The notes under the pieces were generated by a model. It worked only from the letters and a program-made list of their open reading frames with translations, was not told the origin of the DNA and did not search any database. From assembly GCF_014058425.1 (NCBI RefSeq), contig NZ_CP049366.1, positions 2,294,001-2,358,000 on the forward strand: a stretch of DNA of 64,000 nucleotides, read 5' to 3'. The translations under genes were made by a program, and so were the position numbers. Below, one piece after another: positions 8,755 through 18,569 of this stretch. Numbering within the stretch: position 1 is the first letter of the stretch; every line of letters starts with the position of its first letter. The DNA is from Companilactobacillus pabuli. GTDB lineage: Bacteria; Bacillota; Bacilli; Lactobacillales; Lactobacillaceae.

Positions 8755-11700
8755 TTATTCGATGTGAATTCTTGTTTCATATAAGCCGGTTACAGATTGA
8801 TAAATAAAATCTGTATCATTGAGTGTTAAACCATGAGTTTTCCTTCCAAAAGCTTTTTTTTCTATATTGTTAAAAATTAAATGTGCTGAAGTAGAATTGG
8901 CATGTAAAAGAGTAATCAATTCTTCTAGCGAGTTTATTTTTTCAGAAGTAGTAGCCTGATTGAAATTTTCAATATTGGATGCTAGAAATTCCTGTTCATT
9001 TTTATAAAAAGGATAAAATTTTTTCATTTTTGTAATTAATTCTTGAAGTATTTCAACAAGAATATTTTTGTCGTAGAATGCTAGAATTTGATCTGGATCT
9101 TCATCAGGTATTTGAAGTATTCGTAATAATGCCGAGTGTTCAGGAGGCAAAATTAATTGTTGCCTGTTAGCAATTTCCCTATCCGAGTTTAATGATAAAA
9201 GACCAACTTTTTTGCTATAAATTATTTGTCCTATGGGAACATTATTTTTAATGATTTGAATAGATTTCTTATGTTTGACGTTTTCCTCCAGCCAATTTTG
9301 AAGTGTTTTTTTATCCTTCAAATCATTAATTAATCGAATTGGAATAGCAACAGGTTTAATTTTATTATTATCAATTTTGACAATTGTGATGGAAGATTTA
9401 TTGTCTCCACTAAAGCCGCCATATATATTTGGATCCATATCTTTCTTTTGAGCAATGAGTTTCTTATACTTGGGATTTTTAGGAGAATAGATTGTTTGAT
9501 CATAAAATTGGCCAGTTTTAATTTCAGTCTTTCTGGTAACGTTACATTGGTGGTAATTGAATATTTTTAAAATCTTATCTCGGAATCCGACATTCCAAAT
9601 AATTTCGCCAGTATTTCTATCATATTGAGTTGTTCCATTCACTAATGGAGAAATAATAAAGCCATTCTTTCTACTGTCAGGTAACTTTTTCTTTTTAGAA
9701 TATAATTCTTTTACTTGACCGTAGAATTTATTATATTCACCATTCATTAGTAACATTTCATCGGTAGGGAATCTACGTAAGCGATATGTACCTAAGAAAC
9801 TAGCCAAATAAGCATCCTGAGCATGATGAAAGTCATTGATATTACGGTTTTTGACTAATTCAGGGTGTTTAAAATGATATCTATCGTCTTGATCACTTAG
9901 GGCTTTTCTAAAAGCAGTAGAGAGGTTAGCTCTAGCTTGGATACAGGTAGTTCCCTGATTTTTATACATACTATTCAAAATATTGGCGACACCTTTTACC
10001 ATCTGAGAAGTTTGGACTAATTGACGATGAATAAATCCTAGTTTGTCTTTATCCGTAATTACACGTCTAGTTAAATTCTTAAATTTCTTTAGTCCCATCA
10101 TGTTGTTGTTTAACATGTAGGTCCATCGTTCTAGGTTTTTATCTATTACATTGGAATTTAATAATAAATCGTCTGCTTTACGTTGGTTTTCTTTAGCCAA
10201 TACTAAGGCTTTATTTTCCAAGGAATCATCAGGGATATAAGTTCTAGGTAAAATATGGTCAACTTGATAATCAGATAGTTTGTTTATATTTAGACTTTCT
10301 TCTGAGTACAATGATTTTCCATTTTGTAGGAAATAGAGCATGATTCGTTCACTAGACAAGTCATTTTTATGTTTTTTTAATTCTTCTTGAATTTTCTCAT
10401 TTGGAACCAAATATTTGCGTAATTGTGGTTTGAAACCATTGGCTTTATTGAGAAGTTTGCTTTGTAATCTTTGAATTCTTTTTCCACGTGAAGTAGTAAT
10501 TTCGGATTTTTTTGTTTCACGAGTAACTTCAATAAAAATATATTTAGGTGCATGTCCCATAAATTTAACTATTTCTTGAACTATCTTAATAGATTGCGTG
10601 ATTCCACGTTTAAGAGCAGGGGAGACGTGAATATCATTAACTAAATTAGATATGTTTTGATCTTCGTTTTTATTTAGATTGTGATTTTCTATATAATTCT
10701 TAAAGTCATATTTATCATTGGAAATGATGCTAATGAAATTATTGTTTGTTGTCCACATTAAATCTAGTACAGAGTAATTAGATAACTGCAAAGATTTTGG
10801 GGTATTAGTTTCAGTTGTAATACACGTAAGAATTTTTTTAGATAAACGTCCCCATCCCTTATAACGCATGTTAGATATTTTTTTGATTTGGTCAGATGTG
10901 TAAGAGTAATTAGAAGAATGAAGTTTTTCATTTAATATTTGCTTATCTTCGAAAATTGTTAGCCATTCAATGAGCTCTTCAATTTGATTGTAATTTTTAT
11001 TATTTTCCATAAAAGATGAGCCAAATATTTTTTTCATATCTAAATAAGTAGTTAAAGTAGAATTAAATTCATCTTTTTGTGATAATCCAATTAAAATAGG
11101 ATTTTTGTAATATCCTTGAGCAATTAACCATTTCGTTAACTTTTTTACGGTAATTTTTTTATAGTTTTTAAATAGTTCGTTGTAAATACGTTGTTTGGTT
11201 TCTACAGTTAATCTAGATCCAGTGGGATTTGTTTTTAGATTTTCTGTTATGCGAATATTGTTTAATTCGTTGAGAACTTCATATCGTTGGTATATCAAAC
11301 TATTTTTAGGTAAGACAGGTTCACCTACTAAATATGAATCTGTTACAGTCATACGGCGAATAAATTTATTTGAAGATTTTTCTCTATCTACTATTTCATC
11401 AAAGTTCCAAGGACGGGCATGGCCATTAGACTTACGTTCCATCCAAGCAAAAGGATTTTTTTCGGATGATTGTAAAGGTCCTACATAGTAAGGTATACGA
11501 AAGCTTAGTATTGACAGTAGTTTTTCCTTATTTTCTTTTAGAAATGGATAGTATTGGCTTTGATTATCAATGATCTTTTCCATTTCAATTTTATTCAATT
11601 GATAAGGAACGACGCCATTTTCACTATTACGTGGTTTTACTAGATATGTTCCTTTGGATATCTTTTCTTCAGCTTCTTTGGCTAAATTAGTTGGGAGAGC

Positions 11701-12825
11701 AACTTTCAAAAATTTTTTTAAACTAGTATATAATTCTTTAGTTCCATATTTTGGTTTATTTATATAGTCATCATAGGCTTGTCTTGATAGTCCAACAGCC
11801 TTTTCATTCTTGGTAGTATGCCACATATCGCGTAGTTTACATAAATCAATAGCGTGATTTTCGTATTGATTCACTTTAGCCATACTAAAATAAGATTCGC
11901 CGTTAAGAATCTCGTTCAAAGTGATAGTGCTATATATTCTGTTGGCTGTATCTAGAACTGTGAACTGATCATCATCTAGTATGGAATCTAGATCATCTAA
12001 TTTTGATTCTATATCTTTACCAGAAAAACTCAGTTTTTCTTCATCCTTAGTTAATGATGTTTTAAAGATAGTATTTAGATGTGCTACGTTTCCTAAGATT
12101 AGATTAATGACTTCTTTAAGCAATTTTTTAGTTTCTTTATCCAATGTAAAGTTGTTTAAAATATTGCTTGATTTTTGAGTAGCATTACCACGGCCAATTA
12201 AGATATCACTGATGTGGTTCCAATCACAATTGTCCGGGAAAGAAATGTCGTATTTTATTAATTGCTGATTAAGTTCAATTAGTTCTTTTGATAAATTGCT
12301 ATTTAAAGTAGAGATATTAAATTTTTGATGTTCGTAAGTAAAATTGCCACGATACTTAAGAATATTGTGGAGTGCTAAGTAGACTAAGCGAATATCCGCC
12401 TTATTTTTATTTATGATTAATTCTTTTCTTAAATGGAAAATTGTTGGAAATTCTCGATAGTATTCTTTATCCGTGTAAGGATTGTCAATGAATAAATTGT
12501 ACTTATCTCTTTTTCTATCAGGATCTTTTTTAGAAACCCAAGAATTTTGTAGTCGAATTAAAAAAGAAGGATCAGTGTTGGCTAATTCTTCACTAAAGAT
12601 TTCATTCAACCAGTTGATACGATTTTTGCGTCTTCTATAGCGTCATCTTGTTGAACGATTTAGTCTGGTTTCCTTAGCTGTTTGAGCGCCTTCAAATAAT
12701 CTAACCCCCCAGAGATTCTTCTTTTTGATATTAAGTAGATCATAATTGTCATTGGTAACAGCCCATCCAACTGAGCCTGTTCCGATATCTAAACCGATAT
12801 TGTAAGGTTGTTCTTTTTTAGTCAT
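8755..12825 (-). pseudogene. cas9: cas9 (type II-A), interrupted by one in-frame TGA
   Basis: Cas9 is the crRNA/tracrRNA-guided nuclease. The gene would encode 1356 residues, close to SpCas9. Translation begins at ATG 12825 behind GGGGG; an ATG at 12843 lies almost at the expected transcription start given the TATAAT at 12847-12852. The RuvC-I motif [13 protein letters not shown] (D13) is present. Codon 61 is TGA (12643-12645), between NRSTR and RYRRRKNRINW in the Arg-rich bridge helix. The frame then continues unbroken to 8755. A CGA-to-TGA change is the simplest cause. Beyond it, RuvC-II (FIEVTRETKK), the HNH motif YQVDHILPRTYIPDDS with NQRKADD, and RuvC-III HHAQDAYL are intact. No ribosome site precedes the next ATG (12609), so only a 60-residue peptide is expected unless TGA is read through. 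Confidence 0.92.
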
Positions 12826-13017
12826 AATATCCCCCAATTTCATTTAATTATAATGTAACCGAATTCAACACTTAAAGAATACAGTATATTTGAGGATTAA
12901 AGTAGTCTAAATCCTAGTTTTAAATAATTTTACGTAATCGAATACAATTCCCCTTGAGCCCAAGAAAAAATTCCCGTAACATGAACTAAGAATATTTAAT
13001 AAAAGGGGGACAAGGGG

Positions 13018-13605
13018 ATGGCTCAATCCAAAACAGCAAGCAAGAAATTTATTGCTTTATTGAGTATTTTGCTGTGTTTGCTAGTAGTTTCTGGCTGTTC
13101 TGAAGATGACTCAACATCAAATTCTTCTGATACAGCAACCAAGACTGAGTCGGTTCAAAAGGCTACCAAAACTGATAAGTCGAAATACAGTATCGCTAAA
13201 AAAGAAAATGTTGCCTTGTTAGCGAAGAAGAAAAAGCTTCAACAACAAGCTGACACTTTGGCATCACAAAAGGAACAGATTCAAAGTGATGAGAAAAAGG
13301 CTCAGGAACAGCAAGCTGCAGTTCAAAAGCAACAACAAAAACAGCAAGAAGAACAAAAAAAGCAGCAGGAGCAACAAGCTCAAACAGCAAATAACACTGC
13401 ATCTCAGCAGTCAACTCAACAAAACCAATCACAATCAAACACGGATATGAATACTTCCGACTCGGGGAAAATCGTCGGCAATGTTAATTCACATATTTAT
13501 CATGTCCCAGGTCAAAGTGGTTATCGAATGAACTCCAAAAATGCGGTTTACTTCAACACCGAACAAGATGCCATTAATGCAGGATATCGGAGGGCCTTGA
13601 GATAA
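13018..13605 (+). CDS. Lipoprotein with coiled coil and Ada-like C-terminal domain
   Basis: A 195-residue secreted lipoprotein. A basic start and hydrophobic stretch end in the lipobox VVSGC (C27). A long Lys/Gln-rich, probably coiled-coil region follows (about 55-140). The C-terminus, GKIVGNVNSHIYHVPGQSGY with NAVYFNTEQDAINAGYRRA, resembles the metal-binding Ada-like segment found with DNA-entry nucleases, but the usual zinc Cys residues are absent. Its stop overlaps the start of the downstream nuclease by one base (TAATG), so they are made together. It may tether or assist the nuclease at the cell surface; this is inference from the pairing. Confidence 0.75.
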   Translation: MAQSKTASKKFIALLSILLCLLVVSGCSEDDSTSNSSDTATKTESVQKATKTDKSKYSIAKKENVALLAKKKKLQQQADTLASQKEQIQSDEKKAQEQQAAVQKQQQKQQEEQKKQQEQQAQTANNTASQQSTQQNQSQSNTDMNTSDSGKIVGNVNSHIYHVPGQSGYRMNSKNAVYFNTEQDAINAGYRRALR

Positions 13606-14429
13606 TGAAAAATTTAGTTAAAATACTGATGGTTTTACTGATGATTCCAAGTGTTGCCTATGCCGGTCAACAGACTGAAGTAGAGGGCAAATCTGAGGTC
13701 GTCAGCAGTCAAACTTATCATAAACGGACAAAAAAGTTAGTTACTAAAAATAAGAAATTAAAGAAGTCGATCACTAAACTTCAAAAGCAGATTGCATCTG
13801 ATCAACAATTTATCAATGAACATTCTAATCAAAAGACCCAACAAGCTGATAATACAGACCTGGCAAATCTTGATTACAATGGCACGCAAGAGATTATCGT
13901 CAACAACAATAATCCTAATTTTTCACAGGCTGATTTGAGTACAGTTAATGGGGCATGGCAGAAATATGGTGACTTGGATAATTTGAATCGAGTTACGACG
14001 GCTAATGCTTTGTTGAATGTATCATTGATGCCTTCTGCTAAACGTGAACCACTCCACTGGAATCCAACCGGATGGCACAACAAACGTATCAGTGGTGGTT
14101 GGTTGTACAATCGAAGTCATTTGATTGGCTATCAATTAACTGGTCAAAATAATAATCCTAAAAACCTAATGACAGGAACTCGTTCATTGAATAGTCCGGA
14201 AATGTTAGCTCACGAAATGGACATTGCTTATTATTTGAAACAAAGTAGTTCACATTACATTAGATATCGTGTTACACCAGTCTTTCGTGGCAATGAATTA
14301 CTACCAAGAGGGGTTCAAATGGAAGCTCAATCTGTTGGTGATAATTCTGTTCATTTCAATGTTTATATTTTCAATGTTCAAGAGGGCGTTACTTTGAATT
14401 ACAACGACGGAACTAGTCAAATTGGATAA
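13605..14429 (+). CDS. Secreted DNA/RNA non-specific endonuclease (EndA-like)
   Basis: A 274-residue protein with a signal peptide (residues 1-20, ending VAYAG), a short coiled-coil stretch, and a C-terminal non-specific nuclease domain. The catalytic region reads NRSHLIGYQLTGQNNNPKNLMTGTRSLN, a variant of the DRGH motif with the general-base His and the conserved Asn. The family includes streptococcal EndA, a membrane nuclease for DNA uptake, and secreted nucleases that free nutrients or degrade extracellular DNA. GGAGG lies 12 nt before the ATG. The upstream lipoprotein is translationally coupled. A terminator follows. Confidence 0.88.
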   Translation: MKNLVKILMVLLMIPSVAYAGQQTEVEGKSEVVSSQTYHKRTKKLVTKNKKLKKSITKLQKQIASDQQFINEHSNQKTQQADNTDLANLDYNGTQEIIVNNNNPNFSQADLSTVNGAWQKYGDLDNLNRVTTANALLNVSLMPSAKREPLHWNPTGWHNKRISGGWLYNRSHLIGYQLTGQNNNPKNLMTGTRSLNSPEMLAHEMDIAYYLKQSSSHYIRYRVTPVFRGNELLPRGVQMEAQSVGDNSVHFNVYIFNVQEGVTLNYNDGTSQIG

Positions 14430-14432
14430 TAA

Positions 14433-14466
14433 AAAATCGCAATCAATATGGTTGCGATTTTTTTAT
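14433..14466. terminator. Terminator after the nuclease gene
   Basis: AATCGCAA pairs with TTGCGATT around a 9-nt loop and is followed by T7. A-rich sequence on the other side means it may also serve the convergent MerR gene. Confidence 0.8.
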
Positions 14467-14870
14467 GGGGCAAAACGCCGAGCAGCACGTAAGCTGTCAG
14501 ATTTTTGTCCTTTGATAATTTCTTCTTCACGTTTAATTTTTAAGTCGATTTGATCCATTCGTTCAACCGAATCTAATAAATCTTGTTTGGCTTTACTACG
14601 TTGTGTCAGTAACAATTTATAACGTTTTTTAACAGCTGCAGGACCACTGGCTTGGCATAACTTCATATATTCTTTGATTTCTGTTAAAGACATGCCTAAT
14701 TCTCTTTGAAATTTAATACCTTGTAGCCAGACGACTGCTTCATCGTCAAAGATTCGTTCGCCGGCTAAATCACGTTTTTCAGAAGGAATCATTCCTAAGT
14801 CCGAGTAATAACGAATGGTAGCAACGGATAATCCTACTGTTTTACTTACTTCAGAAATTTTCATCATCAT
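14463..14870 (-). CDS. MerR-family transcriptional regulator
   Basis: A regulator of about 135 residues. The N-terminal winged helix MKISEVSKTVGLSVATIRYYSDLGMIP is the MerR DNA-binding signature, followed by a coiled-coil dimerisation helix. No Cys cluster for metal binding is seen, so it more likely senses an organic ligand or stress. Three ATG codons in a row (14870, 14867, 14864) after a weak AAAAGAG site leave the exact start open by two residues. No obvious target is adjacent; MerR proteins often control their own promoter. Confidence 0.85.
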   Translation of the reverse strand: MMMKISEVSKTVGLSVATIRYYSDLGMIPSEKRDLAGERIFDDEAVVWLQGIKFQRELGMSLTEIKEYMKLCQASGPAAVKKRYKLLLTQRSKAKQDLLDSVERMDQIDLKIKREEEIIKGQKSDSLRAARRFAP

Positions 14871-14928
14871 CAACTCTTTTAAAGATTACCGTAACATCAA
14901 ACGAAAATCGCAACGTAGACAAAATGGC

Positions 14929-14956
14929 AAAAAAATAAGTAACCTTGCGGTTACTT
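14929..14956. terminator. Terminator overlapping a stop codon
   Basis: AAGTAACC pairs with GGTTACTT around TTGC, with a T run on either strand. On the minus strand the stop codon of the membrane protein gene lies in the stem. Confidence 0.8.
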
Positions 14957-15271
14957 GTTTTTACTGAATTTAAGTCTGATTTTTTTAACAATCGAACTAA
15001 TGATAAAGACGATTGCCGCCAACATAAAGACGAAAGTGACGATACTATTAATGTAACTTAAATTTTCTGGTAGTTTGAAGAAATTCGTCAACGTTAAGTA
15101 AATACAATAGATAGCGATAAGAGTTAAAGCGATTGTATCAACAGTCCAGATTTTTTCCTCATCGCGGTGTGAAACTTTAGAAATCATATAAATGATATAA
15201 ACAACTATTAAAAGGACTAAAACGATTGATGTAATAGCATTTCTGGCTAGTTCAAAATTAGCTGGTACCAT
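14951..15271 (-). CDS. Small three-helix membrane protein, unknown function
   Basis: A 106-residue protein with three predicted membrane helices and a basic C-terminus (KKIRLKFSKNK). The ATG at 15271 follows GGGGGAAAAATA; a longer upstream frame to 15373 runs through a hairpin and has no ribosome site. It sits between the lacD terminator and the MerR gene, each with its own terminator. I do not recognise a family. Confidence 0.65.
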   Translation of the reverse strand: MVPANFELARNAITSIVLVLLIVVYIIYMISKVSHRDEEKIWTVDTIALTLIAIYCIYLTLTNFFKLPENLSYINSIVTFVFMLAAIVFIISSIVKKIRLKFSKNK

Positions 15272-15318
15272 TATTTTTCCCCCAATATAAATAAATGTAT
15301 AAAATTGCAAAATAAACG

Positions 15319-15363
15319 AAAAACTGGATAATCTCAGACTTTCGCCTAAGAAAACCCAGTTTA
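15319..15363. terminator. Terminator at the end of the lac operon
   Basis: On the minus strand AAACTGG pairs with CCAGTTT and encloses a 7-bp stem capped by GAAA (CTTAGGC-GAAA-GTCTGAG), followed by T5. It lies 30 bp after the lacD stop. Confidence 0.65.
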
Positions 15364-15393
15364 TTCGAATCAATTAGTTCTAATAACTAAATA

Positions 15394-16389
15394 TTAGTCT
15401 TTTGAAACCTTGTCTTTCCATGAAGTTGCAGTTTCAGCAAGAACCTTGTTTAGTTCTTCGATGTTCTTCTTACCTTGATCGTTCATCCACTTCTTACCAG
15501 CGTCTTCACCGTCTTTAGCGAATGGTTCGATAGCGCCTCTCCATGTAGCACGGCCACATAGAACACCATTGAACTTAGCATCAGCATCTTTAGCTAGGTG
15601 TAGTTCATCTCTGAAGGCTTGTGCAGAAACACCAGCACTCAAGAAGATGTATGGCAATTTAGTAGCATCACTTTGTTCCTTGAAGTACTTGATAGCTTCA
15701 TCCTTTGTGTAAACAACAGGGTTGTCGCCGTTAAATCCTTCAACGTAGTCAAGGTTAATAGGAACTTCAACCTTCAAAACATCGATGTGATACTTAGGCT
15801 TTGAGAATTCTTTCATAGCTTCGATAACCTTGTGAGGCTTTACCTTAGCGTATTCGGCACTCTTAACATCACCGATTGAGTCGTCATATGTAACTAATTC
15901 AACGAACAAAGGAATATCTTCGGCAACACATTCGTCACCAACTCTTTCTACAAAGGCTTCCTTTTGATCGAGGATTGATTTATCTTCGTCTGGGTCGATG
16001 TATAGCAAGAACTTGATTGAGTCGGCTCCGGCTTCCTTCAAACGACGTACTGACCATACAGAAATCAAATCTGGTAATCTACCAGGTTCTGTTGCGTCAT
16101 AACCTGTCTTTTCGTATGAAACTAATAAACCTGAGTTCTTATCTCTAAGCTTTGAAGCTGGAAGACCATATTCTGGGTCCAATAGGATAGCAGAAGCATA
16201 AGGTGTTAATTCACTTGAAATAGCTTTCTTGAATTCAACGATATCTTCTTCGTTAGCGGGCTTATTTGCGGCTGCGGCTAACATTTTCTTCAATGAACCA
16301 CGTTGGTCAATAGCAAGAGCTGCAATAACTCCGTTCTTGTCAGACATTTTTTCTAGTGCTGCGTACTTACTTGGTGTTGTCATATACAT
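15394..16389 (-). CDS. lacD: Tagatose 1,6-bisphosphate aldolase
   Basis: Cleaves tagatose 1,6-bisphosphate to dihydroxyacetone phosphate and glyceraldehyde 3-phosphate, the last step of the tagatose-6-phosphate pathway. The 331-residue protein has the LacD opening TPSKYAALEKMSDKNGVIAA, the ALAIDQRGS segment, and DVLKVEVPIN, which holds the Schiff-base Lys of this class I aldolase family. GGAGG is 5 nt before the ATG at 16389; a second ATG at 16383 is also possible. It is the last gene of the lacR-A-B-C-D order, 27 bp after lacC. Confidence 0.93.
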   Translation of the reverse strand: MYMTTPSKYAALEKMSDKNGVIAALAIDQRGSLKKMLAAAANKPANEEDIVEFKKAISSELTPYASAILLDPEYGLPASKLRDKNSGLLVSYEKTGYDATEPGRLPDLISVWSVRRLKEAGADSIKFLLYIDPDEDKSILDQKEAFVERVGDECVAEDIPLFVELVTYDDSIGDVKSAEYAKVKPHKVIEAMKEFSKPKYHIDVLKVEVPINLDYVEGFNGDNPVVYTKDEAIKYFKEQSDATKLPYIFLSAGVSAQAFRDELHLAKDADAKFNGVLCGRATWRGAIEPFAKDGEDAGKKWMNDQGKKNIEELNKVLAETATSWKDKVSKD

Positions 16390-16416
16390 TCATTCCTCCG
16401 AATAATAAATTAAACA

Positions 16417-17361
16417 TTAGTACTTAACTATGTATACCTTTTCAAAATAATCTTTATATTGGCTAATGTCAATATTTCCAGTCTTTTCCTGTAAAGTATT
16501 TAGGATTCCGACTGTCATAGCTCTTTTCATGATATCTTCTGGTGTTTCATTCTTGACTAAACCTGCGGCCAAACCGGCTACAGTAGAGTCACCAGAACCA
16601 ACAGGGTTAACGGCGTGTATTTTTGGAATATTTACTTTGAAGAAGTTATTTTGGTATTTAACGAATGCGCCCTGTGATCCGAGTGATACTACAACCCAAG
16701 GAATTCCTTGGAAAATTTCTTCGGTTGCTAGTTTGTCCTTCAAGTCGTTCAAATCAGTGACTTCTTTGCCAATTAATTGAGCGATTTCATCTTGATTAGG
16801 TTTGATCATAAATGGTTTATCATCGCTTTCTAGAGCCAAACGCAATGCTTCATTTGAACTGTCCAAAATGACAGGAACATCGTGTTTTGCAGCAACTTGT
16901 ACCATTTTAGAATAAAGACTTGTTGAAAGTCCTTGTGGTAAACTACCGGAAATTGTTACCAATCCAAAGCTACCAACTTGATCGTTGAAATGTTCTAGAA
17001 AGGCATTTTCATCGTCTTTTGAAAGGATAGGACCGGCTTCAAGAATTTCTGTTTGATCGCCATTGTCGTGTAAGATAGCGATACAATTACGAGATTCTTG
17101 ACTGATTTTCATAAAAGCATGATCGATGTCATTCTCATCCAATTGATTAGTAATGAACTGACCAATCGTTCCACCGATGATACCTGATGCTGTTACGGAA
17201 ACGCCTAATTGTCTCAAAACCCTAGTAACGTTTAATCCTTTACCACCAGCTGTCTTGGAAACATCTTTTACACGATTAACGGTATCAATATTAAGATGTT
17301 CTAGTGGATAAGAGATATCAACTGAAGGGTTCATAGTGATTGTTAAAACCGAATTACTCAT
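16417..17361 (-). CDS. lacC: Tagatose-6-phosphate kinase
   Basis: A 314-residue PfkB-family sugar kinase that phosphorylates tagatose 6-phosphate with ATP. The N-terminal TMNPSVDISY and AGGKGLNVTRVL sugar-binding segments and the C-terminal NPVGSGDSTVAGLAAG anion-hole motif with catalytic Asp are present. The neighbours fix the identity: lacD lies just downstream and lacB and lacA upstream. A gap of 222 bp, with inverted repeats, separates it from lacB, so its expression may be tuned separately. Confidence 0.92.
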   Translation of the reverse strand: MSNSVLTITMNPSVDISYPLEHLNIDTVNRVKDVSKTAGGKGLNVTRVLRQLGVSVTASGIIGGTIGQFITNQLDENDIDHAFMKISQESRNCIAILHDNGDQTEILEAGPILSKDDENAFLEHFNDQVGSFGLVTISGSLPQGLSTSLYSKMVQVAAKHDVPVILDSSNEALRLALESDDKPFMIKPNQDEIAQLIGKEVTDLNDLKDKLATEEIFQGIPWVVVSLGSQGAFVKYQNNFFKVNIPKIHAVNPVGSGDSTVAGLAAGLVKNETPEDIMKRAMTVGILNTLQEKTGNIDISQYKDYFEKVYIVKY

Positions 17362-17440
17362 TGTGCGGACTCCTTTGTTTACTTTTAATTAGTCTGGTTT
17401 CGGCCATTAAAAATGGGTTCTACGAAACAAACCTCTCAAG

Positions 17441-17543
17441 TTAGCCCTGCGTTAAGCACTGTACCGTTTCAGTTCAGTGCATGACGCAAGGCTAATTTTT
17501 ATTTCATATAGCCCGGTTGATGAGTTACACAATGGTAGCTCAT
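17441..17543. repeat. Two inverted repeats in the lacB-lacC gap
   Basis: The larger hairpin (17441-17495) has arms TTAGCCCTGCGT and GACGCAAGGCTAA with an inner stem GCACTG/CAGTGC, about 55 bp in all. The smaller (17520-17543) pairs ATGAGTTAC with GTAGCTCAT (9 bp, one wobble) around 6 nt. Both are followed by T-rich sequence only on the plus strand, opposite to the operon. They could modulate lacCD mRNA level or stop antisense transcripts; neither is shown. Confidence 0.7.
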
Positions 17544-17583
17544 GTTTTATTTGAATCTAAGCGTTGCTTTCCACTCTCTAATC

Positions 17584-18099
17584 TTAGTCGTGGTAGAATC
17601 CTTCGTCCCATAGCTTCATTTCGTGATCGTAGAAGTGAGGGTTGTCATGTTGTTCTGGGTTGTCCTTTGATTCAACAGCATCGATCTTCTTAACTAGATC
17701 GTCATCTTCACCTAAATAGTCAGCAGCAAGGAATGTCTTAACGATTTCTTCAGCCAAGTGTTCACCGACAACGGCACCACCGAAACTGATAACATTAGCA
17801 TTCAAGTGTTCCTTAGCATACTTAGCAGCTGTTGTATCAGCAACTAAAGCAGCACGGATTCCTTGGTTCTTGTCAGCAGCAGTTGAGATACCAACACCTG
17901 TACCACAAAGTACAACACCATAATCAGCTTTGCCATCACGAACAAGGTTAGCAACACGTAGTCCGTAAATAGGGTAGTGAGTTCTTGTGTGGTCGTATGT
18001 ACCAACATCAATAACCTTGTGGCCCATAGCCTTTAACATTTCTGAAATTTTAATTTTAGTATCTGTAACAATATGGTCGTTTCCTAATGCAATAATCAT
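17584..18099 (-). CDS. lacB: Galactose-6-phosphate isomerase subunit B
   Basis: With LacA it forms the enzyme that converts galactose 6-phosphate to tagatose 6-phosphate. The 171-residue protein belongs to the RpiB/LacAB family and shows the start [15 protein letters not shown] and [23 protein letters not shown], which carries the active-site Cys. Length fits LacB. It lies 17 bp after lacA in the same transcript. Confidence 0.94.
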   Translation of the reverse strand: MIIALGNDHIVTDTKIKISEMLKAMGHKVIDVGTYDHTRTHYPIYGLRVANLVRDGKADYGVVLCGTGVGISTAADKNQGIRAALVADTTAAKYAKEHLNANVISFGGAVVGEHLAEEIVKTFLAADYLGEDDDLVKKIDAVESKDNPEQHDNPHFYDHEMKLWDEGFYHD

Positions 18100-18116
18100 A
18101 AATTAATTCCCTCCTA

Positions 18117-18551
18117 TTAATATAATTTTTCTAGCATGTCCAAACGGATTTGGTGACGTCCACCAGCGTAGTTAACACCTAAGTATTCATCAACGATTGA
18201 TTCAGCACGTTTCTTACCAACAATTCCAGCACCGATAGCAATAGCTTTAGCACCATTGTGTTCTGTTGTCATGTGAGCTGTGTTTTCTTCAGTAACGTTA
18301 GCTGTAACCATGCCATGAATCTTGTTACTTGCCATAGCTGAACCTGTACCATATTCATCAAACATAATTCCACGATCTGTCTTGCCATCTAGTACGGCGT
18401 GTGAAAGTTCAACTGATGAATCAACAAAATCTGCAGCTGGTTCTTCTGATAGGTCAACGATTTCGTAACCTTTACCTTCATTTTCAAGATATTCCTTGAT
18501 GTAGTTCTTTAATTCAAATCCTGCTTTATCTGAAGCTAGTGCGATTTTCAT
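18117..18551 (-). CDS. lacA: Galactose-6-phosphate isomerase subunit A
   Basis: Partner of LacB in galactose-6-phosphate isomerase. The 144-residue RpiB-family protein shows KIALASDKAGFELK, the GIMFDEYGTGSAMASNKI segment (no Cys at the catalytic position, as usual for LacA) and AIAIGAGIVGKKRAESIVDEYL. It lies 18 bp after lacR, so regulator and enzymes share a transcript. Confidence 0.94.
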   Translation of the reverse strand: MKIALASDKAGFELKNYIKEYLENEGKGYEIVDLSEEPAADFVDSSVELSHAVLDGKTDRGIMFDEYGTGSAMASNKIHGMVTANVTEENTAHMTTEHNGAKAIAIGAGIVGKKRAESIVDEYLGVNYAGGRHQIRLDMLEKLY

Positions 18552-18569
18552 AAAATAATCCCTCCGTTA

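Noticed and set aside
8755-12609. A naturally split Cas9 with a separately started large subunit
   Set aside because: The ATG at 12609 has no ribosome site and the two parts are in the same frame with a single TGA between them, so a nonsense mutation is simpler.
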